Assembly (NCBI GenBank): GCA_904063045.1
Contig: CAJFCJ010000002.1
Coordinates: forward strand, 2,006,422-2,070,421
Length of the DNA: 64,000 bases
Direction: 5' to 3'
Origin: Dimorphilus gyrociliatus
Lineage: Eukaryota > Annelida > Polychaeta > Dinophilidae
Below are positions 12,841 to 22,212 of this stretch, in pieces. Position 1 is the stretch's first letter, and every line of letters begins with the position of its first letter. The translations under genes were made by a program, and so were the position numbers. The notes under the pieces were generated by a model. The model saw only the letters and a program-made list of their open reading frames with translations. It searched no databases and was not told where the DNA came from.

Positions 12841-14150
12841 TTAATTTTCCATAGGCAGTTCTTGTAGAGTTTGAGAAACTGTTTAAAATATTTAAATTAG
12901 TTCATAACTTATGAATGATAATTATATCTTTTTTACTTACGATCTTTAAAAATTGCCAGTTTGAGAAGTTCACAAGAACTTAGCCGTCTCAATGGATCAA
13001 TTGATAAAGTAGCCAAAATAAAATCAAGTTCGTAGTTTTTCATATCTGCTAAAGATGATGAATATTTCATTAATTGCAGTTGTTCGTGTTCTCCCAATCT
13101 CATTTTAATTAGATCTTCGTGCATTTCATTATTTCCTACAATTTTTGAGAGCCGTCCTAATTGATAGAGGAATTGTAAGGGTTCCGTATATTCCTCTACA
13201 TGTAAATAGATGTATATAGATTTCGTTTTGGCAGTCAAGTATGATATGCCTAAAGACCAAATGTCATTTTTATAATCATAGGAACTCCTTGTGATTTTCT
13301 CGGGACTCCAAGATAGAAGGTTACCTCTGAATTTGCAAATGTCGTCTTGGAATCTTGAACAATTAAAATCTATAAGTTTCGCCTGAAGTTTTCCCTTAAC
13401 ATTCGCCACTAAAATATTTTCCAGTTTAATATCCTCGTGCTGTATCCCTTTACTATGCATAATGCATAGACATTCTGTTATGTCTTTAAAGATTGTCCTT
13501 AGTTCGTAAGTTGTTGGATTATAATCATGAACAAATGATCGAAGATCAACACAAAATGTTTGACCTTCGAACTGTTCCATAAAAACAGCGACTGTCGATG
13601 AGAAATAACAGAATGCATAGAAGGAAAGAAAATTATCGTACGACCCCAAAATTGATAAGACTTTTATTTCAGTCAAAACCATATCTAAATAGGTTTCTGT
13701 CACTTTATATTCTTTCAGAACAAATTTTTTCTTTGATTTTTTATCCTTTGCAAGAAGAACCCTTGCAAAAGCTCCTTCAGCAATGAATTGCGTCTTTTCA
13801 AAGCTAACGTTTTCATTATAATGACCGTTTTCTGGTACAAGAGGGTTCGACGGATTGCTTAAAAGAATCATAGTTCCAGGTTTATCCTTTTTTTGTAAAT
13901 CTATCCAATTTAAATTGCATATGTCAGTAAATCCTGTCTTTTCAAGAGAAGTAACCTTAAGGTCGCTAAAACTTAAGGACACTGTCCCAGTTCGAATATC
14001 GGTTGCGACATGTTTTTTAATATCCTTTCCTTGTTCGTTAATAGGAGCAGATAAGGGATGGCATGAAAGAACGCATTCTTCAGTAGGAGTTTCTAAACCT
14101 TGATTCTCGTTCTCCTCCTCAAAAGTCAAAGAATTTTCTGGAGTAGGCAT
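12841..14150 (-). CDS. Divergent protein kinase-like protein, HED / DFN type
   Basis: Two exons: 12941-14150 and 12841-12878 (donor GTAAGT at 12940; the second exon adds a short tail ending ELPMEN), about 415 residues. Residues 1-115 are low-complexity and acidic with no recognised domain. The kinase fold follows: loop EGAFARV (125-131), lysine in FVLKEY (146), alpha-C Glu in LTEIKVL (161), catalytic loop HEDIKLEN (238-245), DFN in place of DFG (261-263), SPE in place of APE (282-284), DIWSLGISYL. The catalytic Asp, Asn and metal-binding Asp are kept, so activity is possible, but Gly of DFG and Arg of HRD are replaced. It is clearly paralogous to the next gene (shared DIWS-GISYL-AK and ATL-IDP-R-S). 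No named subfamily recognised. A CACGTG lies at 14202-14207, about 50 bp upstream of the start. Confidence 0.85.
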
Positions 14151-15211
14151 CCAAAGGAGTAAAAACTTCCCCTTTTTTTTCTTAATATCCTGTCAGAGTT
14201 GCACGTGACTTTCTTCTCTCAAATCAAATTGCACACTTTCTTCACTGTGCCAGCTACTGCAAATCAGCGTCGAATAATCCAGTTGTAAGAAATCGTAACA
14301 TTTGTATTATTTCAGGTAGAAAAGACAAGATTGATTTTACTGGTCAACGATATGGTTTAGAACTGCTGGTTATATTTTTGCAAGTGTTTCAACAGGCCGA
14401 TATTGATCGATGGGCCTGTCATGTAAAGCCCTCCGCAGAAAATTCTAAGGATAGGAATTAAAATATAGGACATTCATTATTTCAATAGTATATTCTTATA
14501 AGAATAGAAAAAAAGAGGTATTTTACCCTTTTATAGGCTAAGTTTAAAATTTAAAAATAGATCCTAAATTGCTCTGTGATTTAGAAAAATATTGAATATT
14601 TCCTTTGAAACTATCAAGAATTTCTTCCTATTAGAAAGCATTGCTAATTTGACAATCATAAATGACGCTAAAATCATTTATTCTTTAATAAAACAACGTA
14701 AAAAACAATAAAAATCTAAAAATCAATGTTGTTGTCACTTTTATAATGGCAAGGGACAAAGTTCTTAAAGTTGGCTAATATTGAGGACTTTCTTAAATAC
14801 TTTATTTAGATAAGCAGTTTAACTATATACTATGTATACGTTGTTTCTGCAAGGGTCTTACATAATATATATTTTAGGGAATATCATCCTTAAATGAAAA
14901 TATCTTTGTCTTCTGTTTTTTTCCAAAACAGAAATATTAAAGTCTTTACGAGGAAACTAGAGAACGTTATCCGCTTCTCTATTTTCCTTTAGATTTTATA
15001 TAGAAAAAGAGATGGTTACAGTATAAAAAGTCACTTGGACTATTAAATTGACATATATACATATACTATATATGTGTATATAAGTCAATTGTACTAATTT
15101 AAAGACAAATGGTAACTACTTGAAGGAATATGCTCTTTCTTTGTAATTAACGTTAATTACGAGGAAAATACTATAAAAAGAATCATAACAATTATATACA
15201 TTGCTAATTAG
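14151..15211. other. Intergenic between the two small kinases; two inverted repeats
   Basis: No coding signal. Holds a perfect 18-bp palindrome at 15143-15160 (GTAATTAACGTTAATTAC), an imperfect hairpin at 15046-15090 with arms of about 20 bp beginning AATTGAC, and an E-box at 14202-14207 next to the upstream kinase start. Confidence 0.5.
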
Positions 15212-16273
15212 TTAATCATTTAAGCAATAGAATAGGTCCAATTGTAAAATTTCATTGGCAGATTTTCGTTTTGAAGGATCAATAGCTAAAGTAGCTTTAA
15301 GAAATTCAATTTCCATTTGATGTAAAGTTTGCAATTTAGGAAAATAGTTTAATATTGAAGAATTAACTGGACCTTCTTCTGAGCGAAATTTTTGCAAAGT
15401 TTCATAAATAGCATCATTATGAAGATTTCGCAATTGGCCTATATGAAGGAGACAATTAAACCTATTTGGCTCTTTTAATGGATAAATCAAGTTCGATCGT
15501 AATTTGGCCTGCAAGTAAGAAATTCCAATTGACCATATATCTAATTTATAGTTGCATCTCTCTCCTTTACAGTTTACTTTCTCTGGACTACTTGTTAGTA
15601 CGTTACCACTTTCGTAATATACTCTACGACAACATTCATATTGAGAGAGGCCAAAATCAATTAAGTGACCTTTGAACGAATGTTTACCTCCTCTAAAACA
15701 GCGTTCTATTACAATATTATCGGCTTTGATGTCCTCATGAACGATACCTTCCTTATGTAAGGAGGAAACTGCGGCTAATACATCACGAAAAATGCATCTC
15801 AATTGAAAAAAATTCAAATCCTTTTTATAGCAATAATTTTGTAGAGAATGTTCAATTTTTTTCATAAAAATACTAATATTATATTCACCAAACTTAATTG
15901 CATAAACATCTGGAAAAAAACTAGAGCTATTCATTCTGACTAATACGGAAATTTCCATTTCTGCTTCTGCTTTTTTACTATATTTATAAACTTTCTTAAT
16001 TATATCTTTATCATTTATCCTCATATTTTGAAGGAAAACAGAACTATTGGAATTATTTCCAAAATATTTCTTTGTTATTAAACTTTGTAAATCTAAAGAC
16101 GTACCATTTTTATCCAAAAATGGATTATTTTGAGACTTTAGTATAATTAAATCATTAATAATTAATATATCCCTTTCATCCAACGATTCCAAATAACTGA
16201 AGTTCAATAAGTATTTATTGTAATTTTCACCAAATTTCATACATTTTTTCAGCCTTTTCTTAACAGAACCCAT
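15212..16273 (-). CDS. Divergent protein kinase-like protein, intronless, HED type
   Basis: Single exon, 353 residues. Paralog of the 12841-14150 kinase but without its acidic N-terminus. The glycine-rich loop is not recognisable (FGNNSNSSVFLQ at 71-82). A lysine is present in DIIKKVYKY (93/94) and a Glu in AEAEMEIS (alpha-C). Catalytic loop HEDIKADN (179-186), intact DFG (206-208), SPE (229-231), DIWSIGISYLQAK. C-lobe ends with FLKATLAIDPSKRKSANEIL. His, Asp, Asn and both metal-binding positions are intact; the missing glycine loop makes normal ATP binding uncertain. Lack of introns while its paralog has one near the 3' end fits loss of the small last exon, or retroposition. No subfamily assigned. 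Confidence 0.85.
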   Translation of the reverse strand: MGSVKKRLKKCMKFGENYNKYLLNFSYLESLDERDILIINDLIILKSQNNPFLDKNGTSLDLQSLITKKYFGNNSNSSVFLQNMRINDKDIIKKVYKYSKKAEAEMEISVLVRMNSSSFFPDVYAIKFGEYNISIFMKKIEHSLQNYCYKKDLNFFQLRCIFRDVLAAVSSLHKEGIVHEDIKADNIVIERCFRGGKHSFKGHLIDFGLSQYECCRRVYYESGNVLTSSPEKVNCKGERCNYKLDIWSIGISYLQAKLRSNLIYPLKEPNRFNCLLHIGQLRNLHNDAIYETLQKFRSEEGPVNSSILNYFPKLQTLHQMEIEFLKATLAIDPSKRKSANEILQLDLFYCLND

Positions 16274-16583
16274 ATGTGCGATAAAGTTCTCTTACATTCT
16301 ATTTGTCAATTAATTTACCGCTCATTTTAACTTTTATACTATAATGATATAGGTCTACAAGTCACTAATAGTATGTCCTTTATCTAGATTGCATATATGG
16401 TTTTTTTCTTCTAATTGTATTTGTTAAGGTAAGAAAAATAAAATTTTATAATGGATTATATTGATATATTATATTGTATATTTTAAAATCATGTGTAAAT
16501 ATGGCATATCATCGGGTGGACAAGTTTAAAGTGCAGATTTAGATATTATATAAAAGATAAATAACATAATAATTGTGTTAAGA
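16274..16583. other. Short intergenic spacer
   Basis: About 310 bp of AT-rich DNA between the intronless kinase start and the stop codon of the large TAZ-finger kinase. No motif stands out. Confidence 0.5.
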
Positions 16584-19500
16584 TTAGGGAGTTTGCTGGT
16601 CGTGTTTAATGTGCCCTTGTTCATCTAAGAACCATGAGTAGCTTCTATTCCAACGTTTCACCACAACAGTTCTTAGATCTCTATCGTCACTTGGATTTAC
16701 TTTCTCTCCAGGATCAATTAGTCTTCCACTATTGTTATAGCAGACTACAAATCGCCTTTTTTCTCCGTCTTCATGAAATTTATTCGCCATAAGTTTAAGA
16801 ATATTTGACCACGTTTCCATCCTACGAAGTCCATATTCCTTGTCTTCAGAACCTTCACAAATAAATTTTATAGTTGAGTCATTTTCTATAGATGACAGTT
16901 CCTTATCAAACCAATCCTAATTTGAAAAATCAGATAATTATTCAATTAACAAACAAATATGAAAATTTTATTACCACCTCAGGTTCATCCTCATTTATGT
17001 TGGAATCTATCGAATCTCTCTCTACACTGCTGTCATCGTCCCTTAGAGTCCCGAATTGGTTACTTCCGTCATCTATTACAGCTAAATCATTTCTCAAAAA
17101 ATCTTCAAATGCTAAACTGCTTATATTCGATTGATGGGTTGGTTTTTCAGGTTCAATTTCTGTGCTGCTCCCAGAATCATCAATCTCCCTGATATTCATA
17201 GAAAGCATAGGGTGTATTAGAGCCTCAAAATCGGGAAGTTGATCAGAATCAACTCTTTGTACCCCTTGGTTTATTTCTTGTTCTATGGACTTATTTTCAT
17301 CACACACAACTTGCGGAAGATTTTGAGCTGAGGGTCTACTAATATCTTGCTGTAAAACAGCTGGTAGTGGAGCCTGCCTATTAGGAGTTGCCATTCTATC
17401 TTGCTGTAAAGAAGCTGGTAGTGGAGCCTGCCTATTAGGAGTTGCCGCTCTTTCTTGCTGTAAAACAGCTGGTAGTGGAGCCTGCCTATTAGGAGTTGCC
17501 ATTCTATCTTGCTGTAAAGAAGCTGGTAGTGGAGCCTGCCTATTAGGAGTTGCCGCTCTTTCTTGCTGTAAAACAGCTGGTAGTGGAGCCTGCCTATTAG
17601 GAGTTGCCATTCTATCTTGCTGTAAAGAAGCTGGTAGTGGAGCCTGCCTATTAGGAGTTGCCGCTCTTTCTTGCTGTAAAACAGCTGGTAGTGGAGCCTG
17701 CCTATTAGGAGTTGCCATTCTATCTTGCTGTAAAGAAGCTGGTAGTGGAGCCTGCCTATTAGGAGTTGCCGCTCTTTCTTGCTGTAAAACAGCTGGTAGT
17801 GGAGCCTGTCTATAAGGAGTTGCCGCTCTTTCTTGCTGTAAAACAGCTGGTAGTGGAGCCTGTCTATCAGGAGTTGCCATTCTTTCTTGCTGTAAAAAAA
17901 CTGGAAGTGGAACCTGCTTATTGGGAATTAGCACTCTAGTTTGCTGTTGGCTTGGTCTTGTTGATCCAGCAACTTCCAATATAAAAGTTTCTAAGTGTTC
18001 AGGATCGGGATACGACTTCAAAAATTCTGTTAACAGTTTCATTTCCTCTAGACTATATAAGCTGTTTGAAACTTCCTCGGGAATACGGATGTGACTGATT
18101 CTATCCATTATGTTGAAGAATGTTGACGACATAATATCTTCATCCGGTACTGATGTGTCCATTGGTGAATTTTCATCACTAAACACGTTTAAATTTCTCG
18201 ATTTCTGTCGGGATCTTAATGTAGCAGGCATTGACATCTCGTCAGTGTAAGTAACTTCCCTAAATAAGGTATGTCTCAACAGATTATCTATCTCAATCCT
18301 TTTCTTGTGTTCGATTTCAAAAACTTTATCAAAAAAATCTTTCAGAGACCTCTTTGATGAAGTATATTTGCTTAATTTCTCCAGTATCGGAGGTCTCTTA
18401 CACATTCCTATGGTAAAGACAATTTCTCCTCGACAATCTGCCCAAGGTACTTCTCCAGTTATTACATGGGCAGCCATTATACCGATAGCCCAAATATCAG
18501 CTGCCTTATTGTATTCACCTCTTACTTTCTCTGGACTAAAAGCAAATATCGATCCTCTATAGCCCCTATGGTTTTCTGTTAGGAATCGTGACAGACCAAA
18601 ATCAACCAGCACCGGACGACCATTCCTTCGCCGAACCATGACGTTTGCAGCTGGATAGAAACACTTGTAGTATATAAATTAATTATAAACTGCATACCTT
18701 TAATATCTTCGTGAACAATGTTTAATTTATGGAGAACTGATAGTTGTTGGCAAACACCTTTAATGTAGAATATAGTTTGCTTAACGCTTAACTTTTTTGA
18801 AGTCTTTATCATAGACTCGAGGTCTTCCCCCTCAATGTACTCCATCAATAAATTTAATTTGTCATTTTCCTTAATCACACCATAAAATTGGACGATTTGG
18901 TCATCTTCCAGCGCAGCCTTGGCCCAAGTTTCGACTTCAGAGAGATTGTATTCTATATGTTTTGCCAGAACTTCCTACAGAGAGAATTGTAACTTGAAAA
19001 TGTAATATAAAAGTTAATAAAAAGTTTAGATATCTTACTTGCTTAATAGCAAAAATATAACCAGTTTCCAAATCTTTAACTTGATAGATTTTTCCTTGCC
19101 CTCCTTTATTGTTCCCCAAACCAGATAGCTGGGTATAATTTTCATTTAGTTTATATCCTCCGTTGAAAATGCTTATCTTCTTGCTCATTTTTTTCCATAT
19201 AAATCCTTCGTTACAGACTTGACTATTTGCTAAATTATCTTTAGAAATCAATAAAATTATAATATCTTACATTTATATATTTAACATCAATTTTACCTTG
19301 AAAGGACTTAAAATCTGAATATTTTGTTGTGTATCTTACTTTTCCAGGATTCCTTGTCAAACTGGAGGTGGTAAAACTTGAGGAAGAACACTCAAGTATC
19401 TCCCTTTTGAGTTCTTTTATACAGGTCTTTTCCTTATTTATTTGTTCTTCCATGTACTTCCTCAATCGGTCTTGAAATTTTGGCTTTTTGAGTCTGGAAA

Positions 19501-20956
19501 TAAAATTTATAATCTTAAATAAATGAACAAAATGATATAAATATTAAGAAATTATACGTTAGCATTGGATTATGTTTCCTTTGGAATTTGCTGTGATATT
19601 GTTGACACCAAACTATGTTGCATGTATCATAAAAACAGTTTTTCAAATGCTGAGCCAGGATTTCTAAGATAGCTTCGCACAATGCGCAAGATTCAAAATC
19701 CTTACAAGTGGTAAAATGTTTAACAGCAGCTCCGAGTGCCCCATCTATGGAAGGGTTTAACAGAAACTTGTTAATTTTTGCAATAATCTTAGGAGATAAC
19801 TGCTGGTAAGAGTCCATTCCCAAAAGAAAATTTTCTAACATTTGTTCATCTTCATCTGCTTCCTCATTATCATCCTATTTACAATAGAATTTTTTAAACC
19901 GACATACTTAATAAATAATTTACTCACTGGTTCCTTTGAAATATCGGTACGTCTTGGAGGATCTTCATCTCCTCCTCCTCCTCCACCTCCACCAAAACTA
20001 GAAAAATTAGAAAGAGTTATACTTCGTGCGTCGCTCCTTGGATTATCTTTCAAGATTGATTCCGGTTTAGTGTCGTGGACTGGATCGTTGTTTCCTTTCT
20101 CGTTAGGAGCTTGTCGTCCTATGGAACTTGCTTGTTTTAAGTTAAGAGACAAGACATATGATAAATTTTCGTTTGATTCTCGTATAGCCTCAATTACACA
20201 TATATACTGTGGAGCAGACTTCAACTTGTCATCGTAGTAACTAAAATCGCCGCTAAGTTCTGGTTTCAGTTTTACCAGGCTGTCATTATTCTCAAAATCA
20301 ATTGACTCATCATTCTGGGTTTCACCAGGCATTTCAAATGACAGCAGTAGGTTACCTTGGGTGCAACTATTACGTTGGGCAATAGTTTCTATATTGATCT
20401 TGATAGACTCTAGATCAGTTTGCTCTGTGTCTTCAATACCGCAACTTTTCGAACTAACATTATCCAAGAATGAAGAGGACCTCAAAATATATTTAGAATC
20501 ATTCTGTTTTGTACATAGCTCATTTAGAGGCGATCGCATATAGGATACACTATTACATTGTTTTTCCTTTTTCCCTTTAACCTCAACACAAAAATTGCTG
20601 TTTGTCAAAGATAGAATAGAGTTTTCGTCTAATATATTGTAAGTGGTTGACTTTCGGGTATCTATAGTTGAAATTTCGCAATGGGAATAATTAATTCTGT
20701 ACTTGTCATCTTTCCGAATGATCTCCGATTGAATATCATTTATGCATTCCGATTTTATGTCTTTATAACTTTCATAGTTAGAATGGTTCTGTTCAAGCCT
20801 CTCAAAACTTGAATACTCAACTTCTAGAACCTTAGTCGAAGAAGAAACTAAGTCAGTATCTTCGTCCATGAATCTCTTAAAAATCTCTGATTTTGTGTTC
20901 AAGGTTCCATGTGTATTTTCCGAATTGATAATTTTATCTGTTCCTCCGCCACGCAT
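16584..20956 (-). CDS. TAZ-type zinc finger fused to MAP3K-like kinase
   Basis: Seven coding exons: 19928-20956, 19558-19874, 19297-19493, 19039-19238, 18698-18974, 16975-18650 and 16584-16916, giving 1342 residues in phase. Exon 1 is Ser/Asn-rich and disordered with a poly-Gly run. Exon 2 carries a CBP/p300-type TAZ zinc finger: His396, Cys400, Cys406, Cys409, then His419, Cys423, Cys428, Cys433, with the CxxC-x9-H-x3-C-x4-C-x4-C spacing of TAZ2. Kinase domain about 545-800: GLGNNKGGQGKIYQV, lysine 580 (FAIKQ), HEDIKAAN (669-676), DFG (690-692), SPE (712-714), DIWAIGIMAAHVITGEVPW. Overall most like the NIK/MAP3K14 end of the STE11 group. Next comes a proline/glutamine repeat region and a C-terminal domain (IKFICEGSEDKEYGL... 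to the stop) I do not recognise. An upstream noncoding exon probably joins at 20973. The first ATG of that exon was taken as start; no in-frame ATG upstream. Confidence 0.85.
17340..17880 (-). repeat. 54-bp coding tandem repeat with 108-bp higher-order period
   Basis: About ten units of 18 codons (consensus ATPNRQAPLPAVLQQERA), preceded by a decayed unit (IPNKQVPLPVFLQQERM). Inner units alternate between AVLQQERA and ASLQQDRM forms, so the true recent repeat is the 108-bp pair, present about four times with almost no nucleotide differences. The edges are more diverged than the centre, as expected from unequal crossing-over. It lies in the linker between kinase domain and C-terminus of the TAZ-finger kinase. 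Confidence 0.95.
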
Positions 20957-20973
20957 TGTCTCTCTTGAAAAAT

Positions 20974-22212
20974 CTGAAATAAAAGTGAAATTTATAATTT
21001 TTATTTGCCTATTTGCCACTGTTTTGGTTCCGATTCTCTATAGCCAACTTACAGAAACACTTTTGAGCTTCCTGAAAGCATTCTTGATCAGTTGTTGATC
21101 AGTCCCATCAAGACAACAGTCATTTTTTATATTAAAATGTGCAGTTTATTTAATTATATATACAGAGTTAAAATAATTACCGATAAACCACTTTTAATCA
21201 AAAAATTCGAGAAATATTTCGGATAGTGAGCAGAACTGTTCACGTGATCGCGTAGTAATACACCAAACGAAACTAGCAATAATATCAGTCTTTTAGATAT
21301 AAATTTAATTTGTTATACATATTAGTTGTCTTTAGGTTGACAATTGGACATATTTTTGAAAAAGTTTTTGTAACATATTTTTTATCGTAATCTAAAATTT
21401 TACAGAAAAAATAGTTCTGTTTTTTCCCTTTTGGCAAAAGCCGGTCGAGAATTGGCGGGAATTCGCGGGAAATATTCCATATTACAAATATATAAATTTA
21501 TATATCTATATTTATATATGTATTGATTCTACAGAATGAGACTATTTTCAATAATAAGACGTTTGACTAAATAATAACAAAGTAGATTATATAGACTACA
21601 GACGAATAGAAGTTACCTGCAAACATATGTGACCATTATATTGAACTAATTCGCGATGATTCATCTATATCTATAAGCTCAGCTAAAATTTCCTAAACAT
21701 TCCAACAGCTTTTACTTTAATCGTTCCACTTATTAGCTCTTTATCATAAGTCGACAACTGATAAAATATTACAATAAAAAAAATTATTTACTAAGATGAT
21801 TTAACTTGAAAAGTGTCGATGTTATTTTATCAAGTTAAGATAAGAAAATCGTAATGTAGAACAAAGTGACATCTTCGGATGCGAAAACAAAGATAATAAT
21901 TGGTTTTATTTTCATTTATTTCCATTTATATATAATAAAAAAAATGGCAACGAAACAAAACAATTCACCAAAAATTTCTCTAGGCATTCAATGCTATTTA
22001 AATATCACTGATAGAAAGTAGTATTGAATCGCTTAGAGAAAGACTTATTTTAAGAGAGTCATTGAAGCGTTTAGGCCTCATTCTATGTTAAATTTACTGT
22101 TTAATACCTTTATACCACGTAGGAGAATCGTCACGCTGCACGAGAATGATCATTAGCCGCATTGAATTTTAGCATTTTTTTTGATTTCATCGCCCCAAAG
22201 TAAAAGTTAAAT
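20974..22212. promoter_or_regulatory. Divergent spacer with E-box and paired E2F-like sites
   Basis: Region between the TAZ-finger kinase (minus) and the GalNAc transferase (plus). A likely noncoding first exon of the kinase ends at a GTAAGT donor near 21050. CACGTG sits at 21241-21246. Two abutting E2F-like sites follow: TTGGCGGGAA at 21452-21461 and TTCGCGGGAAA at 21462-21472. The rest is AT-rich with no coding signal. Site function is inferred from motif identity only. Confidence 0.4.

Noticed and set aside
19842-20237. Plus-strand frame with poly-Pro opposite the kinase gene
   Set aside because: Antisense of the poly-Gly and Ser-rich exon; no start or splice context.
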